DNA of 5,792 nucleotides from Phycisphaeraceae bacterium (GTDB taxonomy: Bacteria > Planctomycetota > Phycisphaerae > Phycisphaerales > Phycisphaeraceae), in contig JANQKH010000744.1 in the NCBI GenBank assembly GCA_028281215.1, forward strand, positions 1 to 5,792, read 5' to 3'. The notes under the pieces were generated by a model. The model searched no databases and was not told the origin of the DNA. It worked only from the letters and a program-made list of their open reading frames with translations. Of the stretch, positions 1 to 5,608 are shown piece after piece (the stretch's first letter is position 1; each line of letters starts with the position of its first letter). The position numbers and the translations under genes are program-made.

Positions 1-481
1 GGCCGACAACACGAAGCCGATCCGTCAGCCGCACGCCGCACTCCGGGCAGTCATTTACATCGATGCCGGTCAATTGGTAATTGCACTTGCGACAGTACGG
101 TTCGCCGGTCACCTGGGGCCGCTTTTTCGCACGACGCATCCGCCACAGCAGGCACAACGACATCACAATGATCAATGCGAACGTGAGCTCCGGCCAGAAC
201 CAGACCAGCACCGCCCACACGTTCGTTTGATTCACCACTTGCGACACGAAGGCTGTGTCGCCTTCCACATCGAACGAATACACATCGCCCCACAAGTTGT
301 CCGCTTCCGGACAATCGATGATCCGGTCGGGTTCGAATATCGGTCCGAAGAACGCCGGCACTGAGCCGGGAACTTCGTCAGTGTTGACATTGGTATCACC
401 ATCTGCAGCAACCGCGCGCGCGCCGCTCAACGTCACAAACATCAACGCGAGCAGCACGATCGGCCGGATGCGACAACCCAT
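1..481 (-). CDS. Membrane-anchored zinc-ribbon protein, N-terminal part (runs off left edge)
   Basis: The frame is open from an ATG at 481 to the window edge (160 codons), so the C-terminus is missing. Residues 1-26 look like a Sec signal peptide (MGCRIRP, a hydrophobic core, then ARAVAA). Residues 27-88 form an acidic extracytoplasmic stretch, and about 89-113 are a strongly hydrophobic, Trp-rich membrane segment followed by a basic stop-transfer run (RMRRAKKRP). After it comes a cytoplasmic zinc ribbon with C130-x2-C133 and C145-x2-C148 (CRKCNYQLTG ... CPECG). Short CxxC-NYxLxG-CPECG ribbons beside membrane helices recur in Phycisphaerae proteins of unknown function; that is recalled family knowledge. 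The start is uncertain: in-frame ATGs at 505 and 547 also exist, and none has a well-spaced ribosome site (AAAAGG lies only two bases before 481). It is divergent from the thioesterase gene. Function is unknown; metal binding and membrane anchoring are inferred. Confidence 0.72.
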   Translation of the reverse strand, partial: MGCRIRPIVLLALMFVTLSGARAVAADGDTNVNTDEVPGSVPAFFGPIFEPDRIIDCPEADNLWGDVYSFDVEGDTAFVSQVVNQTNVWAVLVWFWPELTFALIIVMSLCLLWRMRRAKKRPQVTGEPYCRKCNYQLTGIDVNDCPECGVRLTDRLRVVG

Positions 482-629
482 CGCCTTTTGAGCATCACGA
501 AACATCGCGACCGTTGCATTCACGTTGACTGAACCCGTCTCCGGCATGACATGGCATTCTATCGGACACGCCGCGACGGACCGCATCGCGATCGTTACAC
601 TGACTGCGTTTCCGATCCCGGAGTGTGAC
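482..629. other. Divergent intergenic region between the zinc-ribbon gene and yciA
   Basis: This stretch of about 150 bases must carry the promoters of both flanking genes. A TTGACT at 525-530 resembles a -35 box on the plus strand, but no matching -10 box lies 16-18 bases further on. TTACACT at 595-601 resembles a -10 box without a -35. I therefore call no promoter here. The frames of both neighbours stay open into this region, so part of it could be coding if either start lies further upstream than called. Confidence 0.4.
620..623 (+). promoter_or_regulatory. Ribosome binding site of the thioesterase gene (GGAG)
   Basis: GGAG lies six bases before the ATG at 630. It decides the start: the same frame has an earlier ATG at 525, but that one lacks a ribosome site and would add 35 residues absent from the YciA family. 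Confidence 0.7.
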
Positions 630-1043
630 ATGTCCAGTGACCACGACGACGCAAAAACCGATCCGCAGGGCGATCTCCTGTTGCGCACCATGGCGATGCC
701 CGCCGACACGAACCCCAACGGCGATATCTTCGGCGGCTGGTTGATGGCGCAGATGGACATCGCCGCGGGCATTCTTGCCAAGGAAATTGCCGGCGGCCGC
801 GTTGTCACCGTTGCCGTCAATGAAATCGTCTTCCGCCAACCCGTCAAAGTCGGTAACGTCGTCTGCTGTTACGGCCGATGCATGCGCATCGGGAATACGT
901 CCATGACCATCGACATCGAAGTTTGGGTCAAGCCCGTGCTCGAAGATTCCAAATGCCCGCGCTACCTCGTGACAGAAGCGGTGTTTACCTATGTCGCGAT
1001 AGACGAAAAGGGAAGGCCGCGGAAGGTGAAGGGGGATGATTGA
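630..1043 (+). CDS. yciA: YciA-type acyl-CoA thioesterase (hotdog fold)
   Basis: The predicted 137-residue cytoplasmic enzyme hydrolyses acyl-CoA thioesters to free acid and CoA. The length fits YciA proteins (about 130-155 residues). The similarity is extensive: LLLRTMAMPADTNPNGDIFGGW at the N-terminus, then LMAQMD, AKEIAGGRVVTVAVNE, VGNVVCCYGRC, DIEVWVK, and VTEAVFTYVAID near the end. Asp43 in AQMD matches the catalytic Asp44 of Haemophilus influenzae YciA, and the GDIFGGW loop that lines the CoA pocket is intact. YciA enzymes are broad-range thioesterases that act on short to long acyl-CoAs and form hexamers; the substrate here cannot be read from the sequence. The tail ends in GRPRKVKGDD. 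The gene is monocistronic, divergent from the zinc-ribbon gene and convergent with the sulfatase gene. The start was chosen from the GGAG site. Confidence 0.95.
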   Translation: MSSDHDDAKTDPQGDLLLRTMAMPADTNPNGDIFGGWLMAQMDIAAGILAKEIAGGRVVTVAVNEIVFRQPVKVGNVVCCYGRCMRIGNTSMTIDIEVWVKPVLEDSKCPRYLVTEAVFTYVAIDEKGRPRKVKGDD

Positions 1044-1139
1044 TTGGCGCATCCGCTCACGTCGCTGTCGCATCTTCATTGACACGTGTTGTTAAGCCAT
1101 CGTTTTTCGCGTGCCAGCGTCGTTATTCGCCTCCCGCTT
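1044..1139. other. Convergent intergenic gap between yciA and the sulfatase gene
   Basis: The two genes point at each other across 96 bases. The only visible symmetry is an 8-base palindrome, ACACGTGT, at 1082-1089. I found no stem with a T-tract that would serve as an intrinsic terminator on either strand, so termination here may be Rho-dependent or occur inside the genes. Confidence 0.4.
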
Positions 1140-2630
1140 CTAGTTCACCTTGCCTTGCTTGTTCTTCTTGTTCCTTCCCTTTCCACCTTTGATCGCCTTC
1201 TCAATCGCCGCCGCCTCGGCTTCAGCATCAAACTGAGGGTTCTTCTTCGTCGGGATCGGAGCGTTCACTTTTTTTCGCCACGCATCGAGTTGGGCGTAGA
1301 GTTCCTTCGTTTTCGCGGCGTTGGATTTGGATAGGTCATGCTTTTCGCCGATGTCGTCGCGCAGGTTGTAAAGTTCGAGACCGTTGTCTTCAAAGTAGTG
1401 ATGCAGTTTCCAATCGCCCACGCGGATGATGCTGCAAGGCCGTGAACGGAACAACGGATCGCGCTGTTCCCCTGACGCGGAGTAAGACTGGAGGTAAGCC
1501 GGGAAGTGCCAGTAGAGCGGGCGGTTCTTGAATGATTCCTTCTCACCTTTCAGCAACGGGACGAGACTCACACCATCCATCACTTGGCCGCTCGCCGGCT
1601 TAGCCCCCGCCATTTCAAGCAGCGTCGGATACAGATCAACCCCGATGATCGGCTCAGCACATTTACTCCTCGGTTTCACCACACCAGGCCACTTCACAAA
1701 AAACGGCTCCCGAATCCCGCCTTCGTAGTAGGTACCCTTGTAACCTTTGAGCGGCGCCATGTCGGTCGCGGGGCCATACCCGCCGTTGTCGGAGAAGAAG
1801 ATGATGATGGTGTTGTCGGTGAGATTGAGTTCGTCGAGCGTTTTCTGAATGTGGCCGACACCATCATCCACCGCCTGAATCATTGTCGCCATGGCCACAT
1901 GATTGTGCAGTTTGCCGGGCTTCTTCGCTTCGTACTTCGCGACCAGATCCTTCTTCGCATTCAACGGCGTGTGCACGGCGAACAGCGTGAGGTACAACAT
2001 CCAGGGCTTGTCTTTGTTGGTGCGAACGAACTGGGCTGCTTTTTTGCTGATCGTTTCGGTCAGGTATTCGCCTTTCGGAGCATCGCGCAAACCCGGCGCG
2101 TTGCCGTGCGGCGGGTAGTACCCGCGAGGTGGACCGCCCGAATGCGTGCCGCCGATGTTCACATCGAACCCATAAGGCAGCGGATCGTTCGACAGGTGCC
2201 ACTTGCCCATCGTCGCGGTGGTGTAGCCGGCTTTTTTGAGTTGATGTGCCCATGTTCTGATTTTGGGATCGAGCGTCTTCGTGCCAGGCACGTGCAACAA
2301 TCGCCGATGCTTGGCGTTGCCGCGCGGCCCGGTACCGACGTTGTACACCTCATGCCGCGGTGTGTATTGCCCCGAAAGCAAACATGCCCGCGCCGGCGCG
2401 CAGTTCGCCGCGCACGAGTACGCATCGGTAAAGATCATGCCCTGCCTGGCCAGTTTGTCCAGGTGCGGCGTCTCGTAAAAATCACTGCCCATGTACGACG
2501 TGTCTTTCCAGCCGAAGTCGTCCAGGAAGATGAAAAGAATGTTGGGCTTCTCCGCCGCACGCGAAGACGAATGCGCGGCAAAGCCCAGGCAGACACAGGC
2601 GAACAGCAGGGTGGGAATGAATCGATGCAT
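1140..2630 (-). CDS. Secreted type I (formylglycine) sulfatase, arylsulfatase A-like
   Basis: The 496-residue protein should hydrolyse sulfate esters outside the cytoplasm. Residues 1-26 are a Sec signal peptide with probable cleavage near SRA/AEKP; Cys12 and Cys14 fall in the core but do not form a good lipobox. The catalytic domain starts at PNILFIFLDDFG (metal ligands Asp37, Asp38). The sulfatase signature is C77-A-P-A-R81 followed by ACLLSGQYTPRH, with Cys77 as the residue converted to formylglycine. Other expected elements are MGKWH (Lys143, His145), AVHTP (His220), FSDNGG (Asp281, Asn282) and KGTYYEGGIREP (Lys298, Arg307). The C-terminal subdomain contains VGDWKLHHYFEDNGLELYNL, and the protein ends in a Lys/Gly/Asn-rich tail (about 482-496). 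Planctomycetes often carry many sulfatases for sulfated polysaccharides, but the substrate cannot be told. No sulfatase-maturing enzyme or glycosidase lies nearby. Start supported by GAGGG six bases upstream. Confidence 0.96.
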   Translation of the reverse strand: MHRFIPTLLFACVCLGFAAHSSSRAAEKPNILFIFLDDFGWKDTSYMGSDFYETPHLDKLARQGMIFTDAYSCAANCAPARACLLSGQYTPRHEVYNVGTGPRGNAKHRRLLHVPGTKTLDPKIRTWAHQLKKAGYTTATMGKWHLSNDPLPYGFDVNIGGTHSGGPPRGYYPPHGNAPGLRDAPKGEYLTETISKKAAQFVRTNKDKPWMLYLTLFAVHTPLNAKKDLVAKYEAKKPGKLHNHVAMATMIQAVDDGVGHIQKTLDELNLTDNTIIIFFSDNGGYGPATDMAPLKGYKGTYYEGGIREPFFVKWPGVVKPRSKCAEPIIGVDLYPTLLEMAGAKPASGQVMDGVSLVPLLKGEKESFKNRPLYWHFPAYLQSYSASGEQRDPLFRSRPCSIIRVGDWKLHHYFEDNGLELYNLRDDIGEKHDLSKSNAAKTKELYAQLDAWRKKVNAPIPTKKNPQFDAEAEAAAIEKAIKGGKGRNKKNKQGKVN

Positions 2631-2636
2631 GGTGAA

Positions 2637-2641
2637 CCCTC
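2637..2641 (-). promoter_or_regulatory. Ribosome binding site of the sulfatase gene (GAGGG)
   Basis: Read on the minus strand, GAGGG is followed by six bases (TTCACC) and the ATG at 2630. It supports this start, which also gives a complete signal peptide. Confidence 0.65.
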
Positions 2642-2755
2642 AAGAAGGAAGCACTAGGGTACCGGCAAAGGTCGCATTGCCACAAAGCCTCACGGATGGG
2701 TAAGCCAGCCATGGCGCACACGTCGAAACAACGGTTCTGTTCCCTTTACCTTTCC

Positions 2756-2786
2756 GTGACAATACGCCCCGTTGCCCCGCTATAAA
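2756..2786 (+). promoter_or_regulatory. Candidate sigma-70-type promoter for the WD40-like gene
   Basis: GTGACA (2756-2761, five of six matches to TTGACA) and TATAAA (2781-2786, five of six matches to TATAAT) are separated by 19 bases. The -10 box ends eight bases before the ATG at 2794, so transcription would begin at or next to the start codon. The spacer is longer than the usual 17, so this is a candidate only. The rest of the 163-base divergent region (2631-2793) shows no better promoter for either gene. Confidence 0.4.
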
Positions 2787-2793
2787 ATGCGTC

Positions 2794-3798
2794 ATGATGA
2801 AACGACCCACGCTATCCATCCTGGTGTTGTCGATACTCTTCAATGCGGTGCAGGCAGCGGAAAACCCCAATGACCGCAACGTCTTTCCCGGCGCGCATGA
2901 CAAAGCCAACCGGTTCGCCAATCTCAGAGTCACGGACGTCACCTTCAGCCCCGATGGCAAGCGACTGGCGGCATCCATCTATCAGCACCCAATGAATCGG
3001 TCGGGGTCGGATTGGGGGGCGTTTACCGTCCAATGGGATCTGACAACCGGCAAGCGCATCATTGTGTGGGACGCGGTGGGGCCGATCTCATTCAGCCCGA
3101 GTGGAAAGATGCTGGCGATGGGCATTTATACGCGGTCGCGTGAACCGGGCAGACGCAATTGGCCGCAGGCGACGCTGGCGGTTTGGCGCGTCGGGGAGAA
3201 GAAGCCGTTCAAGGTTCTCTCTCGGCCCGCGCCCCCCAAGCGGCAGAAGAACACCAAGCCGGCAGCCGTGCGCGATTATTCCGACCCCGTCGTGACCTAC
3301 CCCGTCGCGACCGCTTTCCTTGATGAGCACCGCATCGTCAGCCTCGGCGGTGACGGCAAACTCGTGCATTGGCGAATCAATAAAGATCAGGACGAGTCCG
3401 CATCTTTCAAGGTGCTGGATGACATCGGCGTCAAACTCTGGCATCGAAGTTGGAGTTGGTACGCGAAGCCTTCACAACTTCAATGGGACTCCAAAAGCCA
3501 ACACGTCAAGCTGACCTACATCCACAAAGAACGGTCGAAGACGATCCAGCGCGACATCCGTTGGCGCCTCGACCTGCAAGCGACCAAAGCCAAACGCACT
3601 ACGGACGAATCGACTGACTTGTTGAACAAGGTCGAGAACGTTGGTCAGTATGAAAAACAGATGGCTCAGCAGTTCAAACAACCGATCAGCCCGGATGGCA
3701 AAGTGCAAGCGATCCCACAGGACAACGCGACGATTCAGTTGATCGACGTGAAGGATGAGCAAAAGAAAACGGTGGGCGTGTTGCGCTTGGATGGGTGA
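2794..3798 (+). CDS. Secreted WD40-like beta-propeller repeat protein (degenerate)
   Basis: The 334-residue protein has a signal peptide: MMKR, a hydrophobic core to about residue 20, and likely cleavage at VQA/AEN. Degenerate WD40-type strands follow: VTFSPDGKRLAAS (49-61) with FTVQWDLTTGKRI; ISFSPSGKMLAMG (98-110) with LAVWRVGEKKPFKVL; a weaker one around 170-195 (VATAF...IVSLGGDGKLVHWRI); and ISPDGKVQAI (298-307) with ATIQLIDVKD. Residues 145-165 and 255-295 are basic or acidic insertions without repeat character. Such propellers usually bind proteins or act as scaffolds; no catalytic residues are visible and the partner is unknown. The chain stops at VLRLDG, where a WD repeat would normally reach its GH and begin another blade, so it may be shortened. 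No Shine-Dalgarno sequence precedes either ATG (2794 or 2797). Divergent from the sulfatase gene; no sequence evidence links the two functions. Confidence 0.75.
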   Translation: MMKRPTLSILVLSILFNAVQAAENPNDRNVFPGAHDKANRFANLRVTDVTFSPDGKRLAASIYQHPMNRSGSDWGAFTVQWDLTTGKRIIVWDAVGPISFSPSGKMLAMGIYTRSREPGRRNWPQATLAVWRVGEKKPFKVLSRPAPPKRQKNTKPAAVRDYSDPVVTYPVATAFLDEHRIVSLGGDGKLVHWRINKDQDESASFKVLDDIGVKLWHRSWSWYAKPSQLQWDSKSQHVKLTYIHKERSKTIQRDIRWRLDLQATKAKRTTDESTDLLNKVENVGQYEKQMAQQFKQPISPDGKVQAIPQDNATIQLIDVKDEQKKTVGVLRLDG

Positions 3799-3840
3799 GC
3801 GGATTATCCGTCTTCCGACCATTCTGGGAGGCTGGGAGCC

Positions 3841-4590
3841 TTATGCTTTCACCACTGGCGATTCCCAGCCGTCGTATTCGCCGCCGAGGTCTTCGGCGAT
3901 GTCGAGCAGGCCGCAGGTCAGGTCGTCGATGTACATGCCTGCGACGGCGTGATTCATGGCGGTGGCGACGCCGAAGGGAAGCGCCTTGTCGTCGTGTTCG
4001 GATTGGCTTTCGACGGTCATGCCGCCATCGGTCACGCGCTGGATGTACGCTTGCCGCGCCTCGTCGGTGGGGAAGTACGCCCAGTGCCGCACGTCGCGCG
4101 GCTGGTCGATCTGATCACCCGCTTCAAAAAGCGCGTTGACCACCTGCGCGTTTTTCATCGATTGTTTGTCGTACTTCGTGGGCAGCAACTGCTCGCGATA
4201 CATGCTCCACGCGGGGTCGTCCGCGGTGTCCACGCCCCAGGCGTAATCGCTGAACGATTCCATCACGTGTGTGGTGAGCGCCTCGTAGTTTTCGTCTGTC
4301 GATGCGTAGGAGCAGAACGTGCGCATCCCGTTGAATGTCATACGCCCCACATACACCCCGTTCAGATTGGCCGACACGATCTCCATGATGCGCGCCTCCA
4401 ACTGATCAAGCAATGTCTGCTCGGCTTCCGATGGAAACCCGTTGGCATCGGGCTCGCGCAGATTGATCTGCATGCGGAGCAGCTTCGGCATCGTCTCGAC
4501 CGGCGCCGTGTCGGCGAACTGGCCGTCGACGAACATGATCACAGGGGTCTCTTCAATCCGCGTGACAAACGTCATCCAACTTTCCGACAT
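3841..4590 (-). CDS. DUF695 domain protein with C-terminal RraB-like domain
   Basis: The 249-residue soluble protein has no signal peptide. Residues about 1-140 fit DUF695: opening MSESWMTFVTRIEETPVIMFVD, central LRMQINLREPDANGFPSEAE, then a conserved-looking YVGRMTFNGMRTFCSYA. Residues about 145-245 fit the RraB family (regulator of ribonuclease E activity B): VRHWAYFPTDEARQAYI, a Gly-Met turn, and the closing LLDIAEDLGGEYDGWESPV. In E. coli RraB binds RNase E and inhibits it; the fused DUF695 + RraB arrangement is known from family databases, but its role is not, so RNase control here is inference. The open frame reaches back to 4878, but GGAGG six bases before the ATG at 4590 fixes the start, and the extra 96 codons are Arg/His-rich with no family likeness. 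It converges on the WD40-like gene (42 bases between stop codons) and diverges from the prepilin-like gene. Confidence 0.85.
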   Translation of the reverse strand: MSESWMTFVTRIEETPVIMFVDGQFADTAPVETMPKLLRMQINLREPDANGFPSEAEQTLLDQLEARIMEIVSANLNGVYVGRMTFNGMRTFCSYASTDENYEALTTHVMESFSDYAWGVDTADDPAWSMYREQLLPTKYDKQSMKNAQVVNALFEAGDQIDQPRDVRHWAYFPTDEARQAYIQRVTDGGMTVESQSEHDDKALPFGVATAMNHAVAGMYIDDLTCGLLDIAEDLGGEYDGWESPVVKA

Positions 4591-4596
4591 GGTGGG

Positions 4597-4601
4597 CCTC
4601 C
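4597..4601 (-). promoter_or_regulatory. Ribosome binding site of the DUF695/RraB gene (GGAGG)
   Basis: GGAGG on the minus strand, then CCCACC (six bases), then ATG at 4590. It rules out the much longer frame starting at 4878. Confidence 0.8.
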
Positions 4602-4676
4602 GCGTATCGGGTAAAACAATTGGTGATGTGGATTGTAGTATGGAATCGCTTGTGAGGATTTTGCCAGCGAGTTGGG

Positions 4677-4699
4677 AAGGTGCAGCGCACCTTGCAAGG
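4677..4699 (+). repeat. Overlapping inverted repeats in the leader of the prepilin-like gene
   Basis: AAGGTGC (4677-4683) and GCACCTT (4687-4693) form a perfect 7-bp stem with a three-base AGC loop. The right arm overlaps a second perfect palindrome, CCTTGCAAGG (4690-4699), so the two structures exclude each other. The element ends 21 bases before the AAGGAG ribosome site. It could be an operator or a leader hairpin. There is no T-tract, so it is not a standard terminator. Confidence 0.45.
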
Positions 4700-4719
4700 C
4701 TATGATGATGTATCCATTC

Positions 4720-4725
4720 AAGGAG
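4720..4725 (+). promoter_or_regulatory. Ribosome binding site of the prepilin-like gene (AAGGAG)
   Basis: A full-strength AAGGAG lies six bases (TCCACC) before the ATG at 4732. It marks the true start of the interrupted gene and shows that translation initiation is intact. Confidence 0.8.
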
Positions 4726-4731
4726 TCCACC

Positions 4732-4851
4732 ATGCATGATGCAGGTTTTGCCAGACGGGATTTTGTGGTGCTTGCAATGGTCGCGGTGGTGTTGGTTGCG
4801 ATCGCCGTCCCAATGGTCGTCGAGGTGCGCAACACGCCTCGCCGATTGTGA
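4732..4851 (+). CDS. N-terminal fragment: 39-residue prepilin leader and helix only
   Basis: This is what would be made if translation stops at the TGA: 39 residues ending VRNTPRRL, carrying the prepilin cleavage region and the whole hydrophobic helix but no head domain. It would insert in the membrane but is very unlikely to work as a pilin. It has the strong ribosome site. An intended one-helix peptide is possible but less likely, given the conserved-looking continuation after the stop. Confidence 0.4.
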   Translation: MHDAGFARRDFVVLAMVAVVLVAIAVPMVVEVRNTPRRL

Positions 4852-4887
4852 AACGGTACACAGGTCCGCGGGATTCAACAGGCGGGT

Positions 4888-5505
4888 GTGTTGTTCTCAA
4901 CGAGCAACAACGGCCACTTCCCGGGCCTGCGTGGTGATGGCTCGGTCGAGTCGGCTTTGATGGCGGATAAAAAACGATTCGGCGCCGCCGCGCCAGGTGC
5001 GCATGATCAATCGTTCTTTTATGCCGTCCTGCTCAATGGGGAATACTTCACGCCGGAGTATCTGATCAGCCCGGCGGAGTCGGACAAATCAGACATTCAG
5101 CAGGTTGGCATGCCGAAGCCGGACGCGCCGGTGATGGTGACACCTGCCAACTATTCGTACGCGATGCTTCAGTTTGCAGGTGAGCACGATGCCGGCCGAC
5201 GTTTTGAATGGCATGACCGCAACAACGCGCGTCTGCCGATGATCACCGACCGCAGCAAACGCATTGATCACCGCCTCGCCACCACCAGCCTTCACACCAC
5301 CGGCTCGTCCATCGATTCCGATGACTGGCATGGCAACGTTGCGTGGGGTGACAACCATGTCACCTTCGAAACGTCCGGCATGTTTGACGAAGAGATGGTG
5401 CAAATCCAGGGTGTGATCAATCGCGTACCGGATGACCTGTTTCTGGATCAACCCGTCGGCCGCATGGGGCGGGGTGGAAACGCGAAAATGATGCATCGGG
5501 ATTGA
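4888..5505 (+). CDS. C-terminal fragment: pilin-like head domain (possible GTG start)
   Basis: The frame downstream of the TGA offers a GTG at 4888, giving 205 residues. No good ribosome site precedes it (only CAGGCGG directly before), and the protein would lack any leader or membrane helix. The residues before the GTG (NGTQVRGIQQAG) look like part of the same domain, which argues that 4888 is not a real start and that this is the tail of the interrupted gene. Gene finders will probably report it as a separate hypothetical protein. Confidence 0.45.
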   Translation: MLFSTSNNGHFPGLRGDGSVESALMADKKRFGAAAPGAHDQSFFYAVLLNGEYFTPEYLISPAESDKSDIQQVGMPKPDAPVMVTPANYSYAMLQFAGEHDAGRRFEWHDRNNARLPMITDRSKRIDHRLATTSLHTTGSSIDSDDWHGNVAWGDNHVTFETSGMFDEEMVQIQGVINRVPDDLFLDQPVGRMGRGGNAKMMHRD

Positions 5506-5549
5506 TCGAGCAGTGAGCAGGCCGGGGCACGGGCTGGACATCGCATTGA

Positions 5550-5579
5550 AAAACCCCCGCTCATTTGAGTGGAGGTTTT
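5550..5579. terminator. Bidirectional intrinsic terminator
   Basis: A hairpin with a left arm AAAACCCCCGCTCA and a right arm TGAGTGGAGGTTTT closes around a TT loop. The stem holds 14 positions with one C-A mismatch and one G-T wobble. An A-tract on one side and a T-tract on the other let it work in both directions. It sits between the stop of the prepilin-like gene (5505, plus) and the stop of the dehydrogenase-like gene (5609, minus), as expected for a shared terminator of convergent genes. Confidence 0.8.
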
Positions 5580-5608
5580 CGTGTGTGATCAGGTGTGCGG
5601 CTTATGGC

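Larger units (their letters stand above)
4732..5505 (+). pseudogene. Prepilin/pseudopilin-like protein gene, interrupted by in-frame TGA
   Basis: Read through as one frame this is 258 codons with a single stop at codon 40 (TGA, 4849-4851). The N-terminus MHDAGFARRDFVVLAMVAVV fits a type IV prepilin leader: short leader, Gly5 then Phe6 at the cleavage point, an acidic residue at mature +5 (Asp10 instead of the usual Glu), and a hydrophobic helix at 11-29. After the stop the same frame continues as a plausible pilin head: TQVRGIQQAG, NNGHFPGLRGDG, ISPAESDKSD, NYSYAMLQF, and DWHGNVAWGDNHVTFE near the end. That last motif resembles the C-terminal part of planctomycete pseudopilin-like proteins as I recall them. 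Mature proteins of this class would be cleaved by prepilin peptidase and built into a pilus or type II secretion pseudopilus. UGA is the terminator of other genes here (yciA, the WD40-like gene, this gene itself), so a reassigned code is unlikely. Recent nonsense mutation, sequencing error and read-through are the options, in that order. Confidence 0.75.

Noticed and set aside
525..629. 35-codon N-terminal extension of the thioesterase
   Set aside because: No ribosome site at 525, no similarity to the YciA family, and a good GGAG site at 620-623 fixes the start at 630.
495..1085. 196-codon open frame on the minus strand opposite the thioesterase gene
   Set aside because: It is antisense to a clearly recognised yciA, is rich in Arg, His and Asp, and has no family likeness. 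It is a shadow of GC-rich codon use.
1584..2657. 357-codon open frame on the plus strand opposite the sulfatase gene
   Set aside because: Length alone is impressive, but the product is Arg/Val/His-rich low-complexity sequence and the opposite strand carries every sulfatase motif in order.
3830..3840. GGCT-GGG-AGCC hairpin between the convergent WD40-like and DUF695/RraB genes
   Set aside because: Only four base pairs and no T-tract on either side; too weak to call a terminator.
3949..4614. 221-codon plus-strand frame opposite the DUF695/RraB gene
   Set aside because: Antisense shadow with His/Arg/Val-rich composition. The minus strand has a strong ribosome site and two recognised domains.
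4632..4637. TACAAT on the minus strand as a -10 box for the DUF695/RraB gene
   Set aside because: The -10 match is fair, but no -35-like hexamer lies at 16-18 bases, so it was not listed as a promoter.
4849..4851. Selenocysteine or reassigned UGA
   Set aside because: The surrounding residues are not a redox motif, no bacterial SECIS-like hairpin was evident just downstream, and UGA ends other genes in this window.
4591..4878. 96-codon N-terminal extension of the DUF695/RraB gene
   Set aside because: GGAGG directly precedes the ATG at 4590, and the extension is His/Arg-rich and overlaps the start of the prepilin-like gene on the other strand.
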